From contig NZ_BMQU01000008.1 in the NCBI RefSeq assembly GCF_014648275.1, positions 168,592-232,591 on the forward strand: a stretch of DNA of 64,000 nucleotides. Direction: 5' to 3'. Origin of the DNA: Pseudomonas laurentiana (GTDB taxonomy: Bacteria; Pseudomonadota; Gammaproteobacteria; Pseudomonadales; Pseudomonadaceae). A program made the position numbers and the translations under genes. The notes beneath the pieces were generated by a model, which was given only the letters and a program-made list of their open reading frames with translations, ran no database searches and was not told the origin of the DNA. Shown here one piece after another: positions 21,478 to 30,897 of the stretch; the stretch's first letter is position 1; each line of letters begins with the position of its first letter.

Positions 21478-21610
21478 GAGCAAGAGGGGGCACGGAGCGT
21501 GCGCGGCGACGTATTTTAGGGATCTGTTTATTGTCGGACAAGATCCAGAGTGATTTGTCTTGTCACATTGGCGAATTGAACAGATGAACGGCGGCTGTCT
21601 GTTTGTAGGT

Positions 21611-21637
21611 AGGGCGCCGCATACGTGCTGGCGCCCT
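21611..21637. terminator. Hairpin AGGGCGCC/GGCGCCCT after oprD-type gene
   Basis: An 8-bp perfect inverted repeat (21611-21618 / 21630-21637) lies downstream, on the minus strand, of the porin stop at 21722. It may act with the adjacent REP-like hairpin to end the porin transcript. Confidence 0.5.
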
Positions 21638-21650
21638 AACGGATCCCATC

Positions 21651-21710
21651 GCAGGCAAGCCTGTTCCAACAGGGCTCTTGCAGCCCTGAAGGCCTGACTG
21701 GCTTGCCTGC
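21651..21710. repeat. REP-like nested inverted repeat
   Basis: The outer arms GCAGGCAAGCC (21651-21661) and GGCTTGCCTGC (21700-21710) are perfect. Inner arms CAGGGCT/AGCCCTG (21670-21676 / 21682-21688) nest within. The GGCAAGCCTG core also occurs in intergenic hairpins at about 43.65 kb and 53.95 kb and resembles Pseudomonas REP elements. Confidence 0.65.
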
Positions 21711-21721
21711 CATACCGCAGG

Positions 21722-23062
21722 TCAGAAAATGTTCAGTGGGTATTCGACGATCACACGGTATTCGTCGACGTTGTTGTCCACCTGCGAGTAACCCTGGCTA
21801 CCACGGTGGGCAGCCCAGCGCAGCATGACGGAGAGGTCCTTGAAGTCGCCTTCCTGGAATACGTACTGCAGGTCGATGTCACGCTCCCAGTGCTGCGCGT
21901 TCTTGCCATCGGGGTTGTACCAGGTCTCGCCGTAGCCTGCGCTGTTCGGGTCAACTTTGGTCAGGTCCAGTTCACCGCGTGAGTAGGACACCACCGAAGT
22001 CAGGCCGGGTACGTCCAGGCCGGTGAAGTCATAGGCGTACTTGAGCTTCCAGGAGCGCTCGTTGGGGCCGTTGAAGTCCGAGTAGATCTGCGAGTTGTCC
22101 AGGTAAATGCTGTCGCCCTGGGTGATGTAATCGAACGGGGTGTTGCCGTTGACGCGCTGATACACCGCCGTGATCGCATGAAAACCAACACCGACCGTGA
22201 AGTGCAGGCTGTAGGTGTTGTTGTCGATGTTGCCCAGCAGCGCATCGCCGGTGTCCTGGGTGTGATAGAAATGCACGCCTGGGTTGAGGCTGACCAGATC
22301 GTTCACGTGATAGGTGTAGTCGAGGTCGGCGTAGTACTGGTTCCAGATATCCTTGAGTTCCGCGGCATACAAGTTGGCGGTCAGGTTCGGAATCGAACTC
22401 CAGGCTACACCGGCCCAGTTCAGGTGGCGGCTCTCTCGGTCGTCCGGTAGCGTGCCGTACGAGGTGCCGATACGGCTGTGCCCGCTTTGGTTGTAGAGCT
22501 TGGTGAAGCTGGCCTGACCTGCGTCGAACATCAGGCCATCGAGGCTTTTGTTAGTCAGGCTGACCCCACGGAAGGTCTGCGGCAACATGCGGCTTTCGCC
22601 TCCGGCGATCACCGGGTTGTTCAAGAACAGGTCACCGGCCTTCAGCTCAGTGTCGAAGGCCTTGAACTTGAGCGCTGCGCCCGCGGTAGAGAAGGAATCC
22701 GGCGCCTTGCCGTACTCGTAACCTTCTTTGCTGGTGCTGCTGACCGGCAGAATGCTGGAGTTGCCGGTACCGCCGCCGCCATCGAGTTTCAGGCCGAGCA
22801 TGGCATGAGCGTCAATGCCGAAGCCGAGTGTGCCCTGGGTGTAGCCCGACTCGAATTTGCCAATGAAACCCTGGCCCCACTCCTTGTTATCGCGCTTGCC
22901 CTGCGAGAGCTGGTTGCGATTCATGTAGTAGTTACGACTAAGCAGTTTGAGGCTGGAGCCTTCGATGAAGCCTTCAGTGGATTCGTCGTCTGCCTGGGCA
23001 GTGAAAGGCATCGTTGCAGCCAGTGCAACGAATAGTGGTGTGAAGCGTAAGGCAATGCTCAC
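21722..23062 (-). CDS. OprD-family outer-membrane porin
   Basis: This 446-aa porin has a signal peptide ([20 protein letters not shown], cleavage near TAQA-DD). The mature part matches OprD-family markers: [18 protein letters not shown] near the N-terminus, [17 protein letters not shown], and a C-terminal beta-strand ending in a terminal Phe ([10 protein letters not shown]). OprD-type channels pass specific carboxylates, amino acids or related small solutes. The substrate here cannot be told from sequence alone. An AAGGAG site precedes the ATG. It appears monocistronic. Confidence 0.93.
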   Translation of the reverse strand: MSIALRFTPLFVALAATMPFTAQADDESTEGFIEGSSLKLLSRNYYMNRNQLSQGKRDNKEWGQGFIGKFESGYTQGTLGFGIDAHAMLGLKLDGGGGTGNSSILPVSSTSKEGYEYGKAPDSFSTAGAALKFKAFDTELKAGDLFLNNPVIAGGESRMLPQTFRGVSLTNKSLDGLMFDAGQASFTKLYNQSGHSRIGTSYGTLPDDRESRHLNWAGVAWSSIPNLTANLYAAELKDIWNQYYADLDYTYHVNDLVSLNPGVHFYHTQDTGDALLGNIDNNTYSLHFTVGVGFHAITAVYQRVNGNTPFDYITQGDSIYLDNSQIYSDFNGPNERSWKLKYAYDFTGLDVPGLTSVVSYSRGELDLTKVDPNSAGYGETWYNPDGKNAQHWERDIDLQYVFQEGDFKDLSVMLRWAAHRGSQGYSQVDNNVDEYRVIVEYPLNIF

Positions 23063-23170
23063 CGTGGTTAACTCCTTGGGTGAAGGTGTGGCTGTTTTTT
23101 ATTGTGCGAAACAACGATCGTCAGGGCGGCAAGGACGATCAAACTCAGGCACTTTTCAGCGCGCCAAAAA

Positions 23171-23236
23171 AAGCCGCTGATCAGCAGCGGCTTTAGACGA
23201 AAACCGCACCGGCGAATGCATCACCGGTGCGGTTTT
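23171..23236 (-). terminator. Tandem terminators downstream of the small secreted protein gene
   Basis: Two hairpins occur in series. AAGCCGCTG/CAGCGGCTT (23171-23193) has an A-run on the plus strand, which is a T-run for leftward transcription. AAAACCGCACCGG/CCGGTGCGGTTTT (23200-23236) has perfect 13-bp arms. Both read as intrinsic terminators for the leftward gene at 23268. Confidence 0.8.
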
Positions 23237-23267
23237 CGGGGGGAGCAGAGGGGGCGCGAGGCGCCGA

Positions 23268-23492
23268 TCAGCTGTCGTTGCGGTCACTCGCCGAAACCTT
23301 GGGCGCTGCGTTTTTCTGGGTTTCCAGGCGGTCTTTACCCTGTTCTGCAATCGCTTGGCGAGCGTTGTCGAGTGCAGCGGCGCGGGCGGCATTTTGAGCC
23401 ACGAACGCTTGCGATTCTTCGGCCATTACGACCGGCGACAACAAAAAAGAAGACAGAACAAAAACGCTGGCAATACCCATACTGTTGGACAT
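23268..23492 (-). CDS. Small secreted hypothetical protein
   Basis: This 74-aa protein has a clear Sec signal peptide (GIASVFVLSSFLLSPVVMAEES, cleavage after VMA). The mature part is about 50 residues, Ala/Gln-rich and probably helical (AFVAQNAARAAALDNARQAI). AAGAAGG sits ahead of the ATG and tandem terminators follow, so it is a complete single-gene unit. I do not recognise its function. Similar small periplasmic proteins are common in Pseudomonas. Confidence 0.7.
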   Translation of the reverse strand: MSNSMGIASVFVLSSFLLSPVVMAEESQAFVAQNAARAAALDNARQAIAEQGKDRLETQKNAAPKVSASDRNDS

Positions 23493-23679
23493 TTCGACAA
23501 ACCTTCTTGCAGAGCAAGTGCTAGTTAGGTGTACATAAATTAGTCGGAAATGTTCGAATGAAACAGAGAGTATTCGGATAAGAACTGTTGCAGTTTTGGT
23601 AAAAGTGTCGATATCACGGGCGTTTGCTCAAGGCACGCGCGGGTCTGCTGCGCTGCAACATTGTCCGTCTGGCTGGCGT

Positions 23680-26600
23680 TCAATTCATGTCAGGCTGGGG
23701 TACGGTTGCCGAGCCTTTGTGCCGGTGAAACAGCTGTTCCAGAGCCAGGTAGATGACGGGCGTGGTGAACAGCGTCAGGGCCTGGCTGACCAGCAACCCG
23801 CCGACCACAGCGATCCCCAGGGGTTGACGCATCTCTGCCCCGGCACCGACGCCAAACATCAATGGCAGTGCGCCAAGCAGTGCCGCCAGGGTTGTCATCA
23901 TGATTGGTCGGAAACGGGTCAGGCAGGCCTGATGGATGGCGGCGAGTGCAGACAGGCCCTGATGGCGCTGAGCTTCGAGTGCGAAGTCGATCAGCAGAAT
24001 ACCGTTCTTCTTGACGATACCGATCAGCAGCACCACACCGATCAGGCCCATGATCGAAAAGTCCTGGCCCCACAGCCAGAGCATCAGGACGGCGCCGAGA
24101 CCGGCAGAAGGCAGGGTGGAAATGATGGTCAGTGGGTGAACAAAGCTCTCGTAGAGCACGCCGAGGATGATGTACACCGCCACCAGTGCGGCCAGGATCA
24201 GCCAGGGTTGGCTCGACAGTGAGCTTTGGAATGCCTGGGCCGCGCCTTGGAAGGTGCCGCTGATCGAGGCTGGTAGACCCACGTCGCGTTGGGTTTGTTC
24301 CAGCATCCTTACGGCGTCGCCCAGTGCTACACCAGGCGCCAGGTTGAATGACAGGTTGGCGGCTGGGAACAGTCCGTCATGGCTGATCGATAGGGGGCCG
24401 GTACTCGGTGGTGCGACTTTCGCCACCGCTGACAGGGGCACCATTTCACCACTCAGTGGCGAGCGCTGGTAGAAGTAGTTGAGGCTCTCGGCCTTGCCGC
24501 GTTGGCGGGCATCGAGTTCGAGGATCACTTTGTACTGGTTGGTTTCAGTCTGGAACTCGCTGATCTGGCGCTGGCCAAAGGCATCGTAGAGGGCTTGGTC
24601 GATGTCATTGGTGGTCAGGCCGAAGCGGGCGGCGGCGCGGCGGTCGATATCGATGCGGGTAACACTGGCGCCCAGTTGCAGGTCATTGGACAGGTCGCGA
24701 AAGGCCGGGTTGGCCCGCAGGCGTTCGGTCAGTCGCTCGGTCCAGAGGTTCAGCGCCGGGCCGTCGTTGCTTTTCAACACGTATTGATACTGGCTGCGGC
24801 TTGGGCCAGAACTGAGGTTGATGTCTTGCCCGGCCCGCAGGTACAACACGACTCCGGGCACCTTGGCCAGTTCAGGTCGCAGGCGGTCGATGAATGCGCT
24901 GACGGACACATCCCTCTTGTTACGTTGTTTCAACGCGATCCAAAAGCGTCCGTTGGCGATGGTCTGGTTGCTGCCGGTGACGCCAACGGCGTGGGAGAAG
25001 GCCTGTACGGCGGGGTCGGCTTCGATGATCTTCGCCAGCGCCTGATGCTTTTCGATCATGTCCGGATAGGAGACGTCGGCTGCCGCTTCACTGGTGCCGA
25101 GGATGAAGCCGGTGTCTTGCACCGGGAAGAACCCTTTCGGAATACTCACATAGCCTGCAACCGCCAGCACCAGTGTCAGGCCAAACACCCCCAGCGTCAG
25201 CCGCTGATGGGCCAGGGCATGGTCCAGGCCGCGAGCATACCAGGCCAGCAGGCGCTCACCGATTCGGGGCTTATCTGAGGGCGGATGTAGCGGTTTGCGC
25301 ATGAAGTGCGCGCACAGTGTCGGGGCCAGGGTCAGCGATACCACCACGGAAATCAGGATGGTCGAGGTCGCGGTCAGGGCAAATTCCTTGAACAGACGGC
25401 CTACTACGCCACCCATGAACAGCAAGGGAATGAACGCCGCCACCAGCGAGAAGCTGATCGATACCACGGTAAAGCCTATTTCCCCGGCGCCCTTGATGGC
25501 TGCTTCACGCATGCCGTCGCCAGCCTCCAGGTGGCGATGAATGTTCTCCACCACGACGATTGCGTCGTCGACCACGAAACCTACCGCAATGACGATAGCG
25601 ACCAGGGTCAGGTTGTTCAGGCTGAAGCCGAACAGGTACATCAGGGCGAAGCTCGCCACCAGCGATACGCCCAGTACGCTGGAAACAATCAAGGTTGCCG
25701 ACCATTGACGCAGAAACAACGCCATCACCGCGATTACCAACAGCACGGCAATCATCAGCGTGATCTCGACTTCGTGCAGTGAGGCGCGAATGGTCTGGGT
25801 GCGGTCGTTGAGCACTGACACCTGTACCGCTGCTGGCAGCATCTCTTCCAGCCGGGGCAGGGCGGCCAGTACGCGGTCGACGGTCTCGACGATATTCGCG
25901 CCGGGCTGGCGGAACACCACCAGGTTCAGCCCAGGTTGCTCACCGGACCAGGCCTGTACATAGGCGTTCTCTGCGCCGTTGATAACCTTGGCAACGTCCT
26001 GGAGTTGTACTGGCGCGCCCTCGCGGTAGGCAACGATCAGGCGGGCGTAGTCGTCGGGGTGGAACAACTGGTCGTTGGTGGCCAGGGTCGACACGCTGTT
26101 CTCGCCATAGAGCGCGCCCTTGGCCAGGTTCAGGCTGGTCTGCTGGATAGCTTGGCGCAGGTCGGCCAGGGTCAGGCCGATGGCGGCGAGTTTTTCCGGT
26201 TGGGCCTGAACACGGATTGCCGGACGCTGCTGGCCGGTAATGTTGATCAGACCGACCCCGTCGATTTGGCTCAGCTGGCGGGCCAGCAGGGTTTCTGCGT
26301 AATCGCTCAGCTCATTGGCGGGCAGTTGCGCTGAGCTGACGGTGAGAATAAGAACTGGGCTGTCGGCTGGGTTGACCTTGCGCCAGGTTGGCAGACCTGG
26401 CATGTCCCGGGGCAAGCGCGAGGCTGCCGTGTTGATCGCCGCCTGCACTTCCTGGGCTGCGGTATCAATGCTTTTGTCGAGGCTGAACTGCAGGATCAGG
26501 TTAGTCGACCCCAGGGCACTGCTGGAGGTCATTTGGGTCATGCCAGGGATCGCGCTGAACTGCACTTCCAGTGGCGTTGCCACCGATGAGGCCATGGTCT

Positions 26601-26781
26601 CCGGGCTGGCACCGGGTAGCAGGGCATTGACCTGAATCGTCGGGAAGTCAGCCTCCGGTAGTGGCGCCACCGGCAGGCGTGGAAAGGCGATGGCCCCCAG
26701 CAGCACCAGAGCGAAGGTCAGCAGGAGGGTTGCGACCGGGTGATCGATGCACCATGCCGACAGGGCATTGTGGCTTTTCAT
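23680..26781 (-). CDS. RND efflux permease (MdtB/MuxB-like)
   Basis: This 1033-aa inner-membrane RND transporter shows the duplicated 6-TM architecture. TM1 is in PVATLLLTFALVLLGAIAF, and periplasmic loops follow TM1 and TM7. The TM4 proton-relay block is VAIVIAVGFVVDDAIVVVENI, with the Asp pair. The C-terminal half has FSIMGLIGVVLLIGIVKKNGILLIDFA. Length and motifs fit the hydrophobe/amphiphile efflux (HAE-1) group, nearest MdtB/MuxB-type. It overlaps the adaptor gene by 4 bp. No outer-membrane factor gene adjoins it, so it must borrow a TolC/OprM-type channel. Confidence 0.92.
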   Translation of the reverse strand: MKSHNALSAWCIDHPVATLLLTFALVLLGAIAFPRLPVAPLPEADFPTIQVNALLPGASPETMASSVATPLEVQFSAIPGMTQMTSSSALGSTNLILQFSLDKSIDTAAQEVQAAINTAASRLPRDMPGLPTWRKVNPADSPVLILTVSSAQLPANELSDYAETLLARQLSQIDGVGLINITGQQRPAIRVQAQPEKLAAIGLTLADLRQAIQQTSLNLAKGALYGENSVSTLATNDQLFHPDDYARLIVAYREGAPVQLQDVAKVINGAENAYVQAWSGEQPGLNLVVFRQPGANIVETVDRVLAALPRLEEMLPAAVQVSVLNDRTQTIRASLHEVEITLMIAVLLVIAVMALFLRQWSATLIVSSVLGVSLVASFALMYLFGFSLNNLTLVAIVIAVGFVVDDAIVVVENIHRHLEAGDGMREAAIKGAGEIGFTVVSISFSLVAAFIPLLFMGGVVGRLFKEFALTATSTILISVVVSLTLAPTLCAHFMRKPLHPPSDKPRIGERLLAWYARGLDHALAHQRLTLGVFGLTLVLAVAGYVSIPKGFFPVQDTGFILGTSEAAADVSYPDMIEKHQALAKIIEADPAVQAFSHAVGVTGSNQTIANGRFWIALKQRNKRDVSVSAFIDRLRPELAKVPGVVLYLRAGQDINLSSGPSRSQYQYVLKSNDGPALNLWTERLTERLRANPAFRDLSNDLQLGASVTRIDIDRRAAARFGLTTNDIDQALYDAFGQRQISEFQTETNQYKVILELDARQRGKAESLNYFYQRSPLSGEMVPLSAVAKVAPPSTGPLSISHDGLFPAANLSFNLAPGVALGDAVRMLEQTQRDVGLPASISGTFQGAAQAFQSSLSSQPWLILAALVAVYIILGVLYESFVHPLTIISTLPSAGLGAVLMLWLWGQDFSIMGLIGVVLLIGIVKKNGILLIDFALEAQRHQGLSALAAIHQACLTRFRPIMMTTLAALLGALPLMFGVGAGAEMRQPLGIAVVGGLLVSQALTLFTTPVIYLALEQLFHRHKGSATVPQPDMN

Positions 26782-27941
26782 GGCTGTGCCCCGCGCGTGG
26801 GCTCAAGCATGGTCGCGGCGTTCAGAACCTCGACCCTGGCCCCGGGTTTGAGTCGGGACTGGCCATCGACGACCAGTACATCGTTGACTTCAACACCGCT
26901 GATCACATTCAGCGTACTGTCCTGATAAAGCACCTGGACAGGCACCGACTCGACCGTATCCCCCGTAACCCTGTAAACAAAGGACTGGTCGATGCCGCGT
27001 TGAACCACGGTTGGCGGTACTACGCGTGCCGCGCGATCCAGAGCGGTCTGGATTTTCAGGCTGACCAGTTGCCCGGGCCAGAGCCGCAACTGTGGGTTAT
27101 CGAATTCGGCTTTGGCCCGAAGAGTGCCGGTGTTGGCGGAAATCTGGTTGTCGATCAGCGTCAGCCGCCCTTCACCGAGCAGGATGCCGCCGCTGTCCCC
27201 ATCGCCCTCCACATAGGCCAACACCTTGGCCTGTGCAGGGTTGACCACCAAGGCTTGCAGGGTGGACAGCCACTTCTGGGGCAGTGAGAACTCCACCCCG
27301 ATCGGATCGATCTGGGTGACACTGAACAGGCCCTGAGCATCGTTGCCGCGCAGCAGATTGCCCTCATCCACAGTGCGAATGCCCACTCGGCCACTGACGG
27401 GTGAACGGATCTGGGTGTAGGAGAGCTGTACCTGTGCGGCGGCGATGGCTGCCTGGTCGCCAAGAATAGTGGCATGTAGTCGATTGACCAGTGCTTGCTG
27501 CTGGTCGAGGGTCTGGCGCGAGACGCTGTTATCGGTGCTGAGCAGGCGGTAACGCTTGAGATCGACATTGGCGACCTGCAATTGCGCCTGGCTTTGTTCC
27601 AGTTGGGCTTGTGCTTGCGCCAGGCTGGCACGGATGGCGCGGTCGTCGAGGGTCGCCAGCAAATCGCCTTGCTTGACCATCTGCCCTTCCTTGACCAGCA
27701 GGCGGGTGAGTATCCCTTCGACCTGGGCGCGGATGACCACGCTGTGTAGCGACAGCACTGAACCAATGGTGCTGACATAACGGGGGACATCTTCTTGTTT
27801 GACCTTCACTACGCGTACAGGGATCGCCGCTCGAGTCTCGGGCCGGTTTGCGGAGGGGCGGTTCCAGAACCAGAAGGCCGTGGCGGCGATGACCAGGGTC
27901 AGCAGGCTGATCAGAAGTCTGGTTGAGGTGGGCTTGCGCAT
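26778..27941 (-). CDS. RND efflux periplasmic adaptor subunit (MdtA-like)
   Basis: This 387-aa membrane-fusion protein has an N-terminal signal anchor (LLISLLTLVIAATAFWFW), a lipoyl half-motif (VVIRAQVEGILTRLLVKEGQMVKQGDLLATLD) and a coiled-coil hairpin rich in Gln/Ala (about residues 110-170). The second lipoyl half and beta-barrel are near LSYTQIRSPVSGRVGIRTVDEGN. It is the first gene of the two-gene operon with the permease. Two perfect 16-bp palindromes lie upstream as likely operators. Confidence 0.92.
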   Translation of the reverse strand: MRKPTSTRLLISLLTLVIAATAFWFWNRPSANRPETRAAIPVRVVKVKQEDVPRYVSTIGSVLSLHSVVIRAQVEGILTRLLVKEGQMVKQGDLLATLDDRAIRASLAQAQAQLEQSQAQLQVANVDLKRYRLLSTDNSVSRQTLDQQQALVNRLHATILGDQAAIAAAQVQLSYTQIRSPVSGRVGIRTVDEGNLLRGNDAQGLFSVTQIDPIGVEFSLPQKWLSTLQALVVNPAQAKVLAYVEGDGDSGGILLGEGRLTLIDNQISANTGTLRAKAEFDNPQLRLWPGQLVSLKIQTALDRAARVVPPTVVQRGIDQSFVYRVTGDTVESVPVQVLYQDSTLNVISGVEVNDVLVVDGQSRLKPGARVEVLNAATMLEPTRGAQP

Positions 27942-27973
27942 GGGGGTGGTTTATCCGCTCCGAAAACAAAAAA

Positions 27974-27989
27974 TCATGTGTTCACATGA
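27974..27989. promoter_or_regulatory. Perfect 16-bp palindrome, operator candidate of the RND operon
   Basis: TCATGTG-TT-CACATGA lies 33 bp upstream of the adaptor start on the minus strand. The size and symmetry suit a TetR- or MarR-type repressor. No regulator gene adjoins the operon. Confidence 0.55.
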
Positions 27990-28018
27990 GGTTATAGCGC
28001 GCCGCGTCGATCAATGAC

Positions 28019-28034
28019 GTGACTGATCAGTCAC
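28019..28034. promoter_or_regulatory. Second perfect 16-bp palindrome upstream of the RND operon
   Basis: GTGACTGATCAGTCAC is fully self-complementary and lies between the divergent RND and Aer-like genes. Its half-site differs from that of the palindrome at 27974, so two different regulators may act here. Confidence 0.5.
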
Positions 28035-28082
28035 TCTGCATCTTTCAGTCGATAATGCGATGGATGGCCATTTGCCAATATC

Positions 28083-28096
28083 CTGCTCTGGATCAA
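28083..28096 (+). promoter_or_regulatory. ANR/FNR-like box upstream of the Aer-like receptor
   Basis: CTGCT-CTGG-ATCAA matches the TTGAT-N4-ATCAA consensus at 8 of 10 positions, with one perfect half. A -10-like TTAGAG at 28117-28122 puts the box near -41. ANR activation of aer is known in P. aeruginosa. The site here is inferred. Confidence 0.45.
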
Positions 28097-28167
28097 TATT
28101 TCAGAAAAAAAACACCTTAGAGTCGAACGCCCTGCCGATCTCCTGCCAACAATAATGAGCGCCCACA

Positions 28168-29739
28168 ATGAAGAGCAATCTGCCTGTGACTGGCCGCAAT
28201 ATGGATTATCCCGGCGATGCCAACATTCTCTCTACCACTGACCTGACCAGCGCGATTACCTACGCCAATGATGACTTTGTCAGCATCAGCGGCTTTAGCC
28301 GTGAAGAGCTTATAGGCCAGCACCATAACCTCGTACGTCACCCGGACATGCCACCCTTGGCCTTTGAGCAGATGTGGCAAACCCTCAAGCGCGGGCGTTC
28401 GTGGATGGGGCTGGTGAAAAATCGGTGTAAGAGTGGCGATCATTACTGGGTTAGTGCATTTGTCACGCCAATCACCAGCCAAGGGCAGACGGTGGAATAT
28501 CAATCGGTACGTACCAAGCCTTCAGCCGCCCATGTCGAGGCTGCCGAGCGGTTGTATGCACAGGTGCGCAGCGGTCGCACGAGCTGGTTGCAACGGTTAC
28601 CCGTGCCAGGGCTGGAATGGCAGTTATGGGGTGGCATGAGCCTGTCATTTGCCGTGGCAATGGCCGCGCACTGGTTGCTGCCACTGTCGGACCTGTTGAC
28701 CCTGGCGCTGAGCACTACGCTGAGTGCTGCCGTAGTGTTTCCTCTGTTACGGCCCTTTGAGCGCTTGCGACGACGTGCCAAGGCGGTGGCAGACAATCCC
28801 TTGAGCCAGCAGTTGTACACCGGTCGCCGGGATGGCATCGGGCAAATCGAGTTTGCCATGCTGATGCTGGAGTCTCAGGTGGGTGCGGTGGTTGGACGCA
28901 TTGGCGACACGTCCAAGCGTTTGGCGGTGGAGGCGGCCGAACTGGCCAGTCACCTGCATAGCAGTCACAACAGTACCCTGGGTCAGCAAAGTGAAACCGA
29001 TCAGGTCGCTACTGCCATTCACCAGATGGCGGCCAGCGTTGCCCAGGTGGCCAGCAGTGCTCAGCAGGCCTCACAGGCTGCGGATCAGGCCGAAGACGAA
29101 ACCCAGAGCGGGCAGCAACTGGTTGACCAGAGCCAGAATGCGATCTTGCAGTTGGCCCGTGAGCTGGAGGTAGCCACGCAGGTTATCCACAACCTGGAGA
29201 GCCACAGTAGTGAGATTTCCAGTGTGCTTGATGTCATTCGCAGCATTGCCGAGCAGACCAACCTGTTGGCCTTGAACGCCGCCATCGAAGCGGCCAGGGC
29301 GGGGGACCAGGGGCGCGGCTTTGCCGTCGTGGCTGACGAAGTGCGCGGCTTGGCGAAGCGTACCGCCCAGTCGACCCAGGAAATTCAGCGCATGATCGGC
29401 GTGTTGCAAGGCGGTGCGCGCGATGCGGTGCTGGCGATGCAACAGAGCAGCGCCTATGTCGGTAATAGCGTTGAGCAGGCACAGCGTGCTGCCAGTGCCC
29501 TTGATGGCATCAGCCAGCGGGTTACCCAGATCAATGAAATGAGTATGCAGATTGCTGCTGCGGTCGAAGAGCAAAGCAGTGTCAGTGAAGACATCAACCG
29601 CAACATCACCAGCATTCGCCAAGCCAGTGAAGTCACGGTCAGTGCCGGGCAGCGTGGTCACCTGAATTCCAGCAATGTTGCCGAACTGGCCGAGGGCTTG
29701 CGGCAGTTGGCCGACGAATTCTGGCGTCGCCGCAGCTAG
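28168..29739 (+). CDS. aer: Aer-like aerotaxis receptor (PAS-TM-MCP)
   Basis: This 523-aa receptor has an N-terminal PAS domain of the Aer type ([37 protein letters not shown], residues about 25-65, the FAD-binding region). A central hydrophobic pair of helices follows (about 150-195, with no periplasmic domain), then a HAMP-like linker and an MCP domain with the tip [20 protein letters not shown]. Aer monitors redox state through FAD and steers cells towards oxygen. The last 4 bp overlap the convergent YkgJ-type gene. Confidence 0.92.
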   Translation: MKSNLPVTGRNMDYPGDANILSTTDLTSAITYANDDFVSISGFSREELIGQHHNLVRHPDMPPLAFEQMWQTLKRGRSWMGLVKNRCKSGDHYWVSAFVTPITSQGQTVEYQSVRTKPSAAHVEAAERLYAQVRSGRTSWLQRLPVPGLEWQLWGGMSLSFAVAMAAHWLLPLSDLLTLALSTTLSAAVVFPLLRPFERLRRRAKAVADNPLSQQLYTGRRDGIGQIEFAMLMLESQVGAVVGRIGDTSKRLAVEAAELASHLHSSHNSTLGQQSETDQVATAIHQMAASVAQVASSAQQASQAADQAEDETQSGQQLVDQSQNAILQLARELEVATQVIHNLESHSSEISSVLDVIRSIAEQTNLLALNAAIEAARAGDQGRGFAVVADEVRGLAKRTAQSTQEIQRMIGVLQGGARDAVLAMQQSSAYVGNSVEQAQRAASALDGISQRVTQINEMSMQIAAAVEEQSSVSEDINRNITSIRQASEVTVSAGQRGHLNSSNVAELAEGLRQLADEFWRRRS

Positions 29740-30524
29740 CCGGCCTGCAGCGCAATAAAGCTGTAGTAGGTTGCCGGTTCGCTGTTGACCTGGGCGCCCA
29801 GCATACGCAGGTGCTCGGCTAACAGCGGATCGGCTACGTGCAGGCGCCAGGCGCTGCCGGTATCGGCAGAGGCGTCGACTTCACGGATCGCCTTCGCCAT
29901 GGCCTCGACGGTGGGCAGGTAGGCGGTGAAACCGTTGCCCTTGAGTGCGCTGGCATCAATGCCCAGTTGTTGGCAAATCGCAACTTTGGCGCGGATATCC
30001 TCACGGTCGGCCTGGCGCGATCGTTCGATCAAGGTCGCCAGCTCCGGGTCTTGGAGTTGATCGCGGTGAATCAACAGCGGTCCGTCCTGCCAGGCTTCCG
30101 GGGGGCAATCCTTGGCCTCGGGACGCAGCGGAATATGCGGGTTGATTTCCATCGGATAGATGCGGCACACCAGTGGCCGTTCCGTATAGATGCGGCAGCG
30201 GTAATCAGCATCCAGGTTACGGCAGGGGCCGACGTTGTACGCCGCGAAGGTCACCGCCAGGTGGATCTGGCTGTCACCGCAGGGCACCGCAAAGCTGCGG
30301 CGCAAGGCATGCTCGCGCTGATCTTCGGGCAGGCCTGGGCCCTGCTCGAAGAAGGCTTCGAGCAAGACAATCAGTTGCCCGCCGGATGCGCTCCAGCGCC
30401 CGGCTTCGGCCAGCGTCAGGGGCACATGATGATCGGTGCAGCATTTACCGCAGCCAACGCAATTGAACGGTGTGGAAAGTGACACGGTTTCGGGCTTCTT
30501 CTTAGCGGACAGGTCTGACGGCAT
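29736..30524 (-). CDS. YkgJ-family cysteine cluster protein
   Basis: This protein of about 262 aa belongs to the UPF0153/CxxCxxCC family, predicted to hold zinc or an Fe-S cluster. Visible ligands are [14 protein letters not shown] near the N-terminus and [13 protein letters not shown]...RPLVCRIYP around residue 110. The role of the family is not established. The ATG at 30524 begins [13 protein letters not shown] at 30557 is an alternative. Either start overlaps the preceding gene on the same strand, suggesting coupling with the small exported protein. Confidence 0.8.
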   Translation of the reverse strand: MPSDLSAKKKPETVSLSTPFNCVGCGKCCTDHHVPLTLAEAGRWSASGGQLIVLLEAFFEQGPGLPEDQREHALRRSFAVPCGDSQIHLAVTFAAYNVGPCRNLDADYRCRIYTERPLVCRIYPMEINPHIPLRPEAKDCPPEAWQDGPLLIHRDQLQDPELATLIERSRQADREDIRAKVAICQQLGIDASALKGNGFTAYLPTVEAMAKAIREVDASADTGSAWRLHVADPLLAEHLRMLGAQVNSEPATYYSFIALQAG

Positions 30525-30819
30525 CCCACTCGGTGACGTGGGCAGTGCGGGTTTCACGGTGGTACAGGCACAACTCGGTACCGGCCTTGTTCTTCATGTG
30601 CGCGGGCTTGTAGCGTCCTTGCAACAGAATTGCCGTGTAACCCACGCTGTCATCGAACAAGGCACTCTGCTTGAGCGGCTTCACTGCAGTGAGTTGGCTG
30701 GCTTCTACACAGCTGGCCAATGCCTGGCGTTGCGCGTCTGCCCAGGCCGTATCGCTGGAAGCGCTGGCCTGGGCCAAGGGCAATGCGAACAGGCACAGGG
30801 TCATTGCGGCATTCTTCAT
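30502..30819 (-). CDS. Small exported hypothetical protein
   Basis: This 105-aa protein has a signal peptide (NAAMTLCLFALPLAQASA). The mature part of about 85 residues has two cysteines (SCVEAS and LCLYHRET) that could form a disulfide. The ATG at 30819 has a GAGGTG site. The in-frame upstream codon lacks support. It overlaps the YkgJ-type gene, so the two are probably one transcript. I do not recognise a characterised family. Confidence 0.7.
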   Translation of the reverse strand: MKNAAMTLCLFALPLAQASASSDTAWADAQRQALASCVEASQLTAVKPLKQSALFDDSVGYTAILLQGRYKPAHMKNKAGTELCLYHRETRTAHVTEWDAVRPVR

Positions 30820-30897
30820 GGGGCGCACCTCGTGGCTAGTCGTCGTTGCCCGCGATTATGCCCCAGACCGACGGCCCGGCAAGTGAGCACATTGCCT

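Noticed and set aside
19591-21519. 642-codon open frame on the plus strand
   Set aside because: It is antisense to the Cache-GGDEF gene and the DUF3820 gene. The GGEEF protein on the other strand is clearly real.
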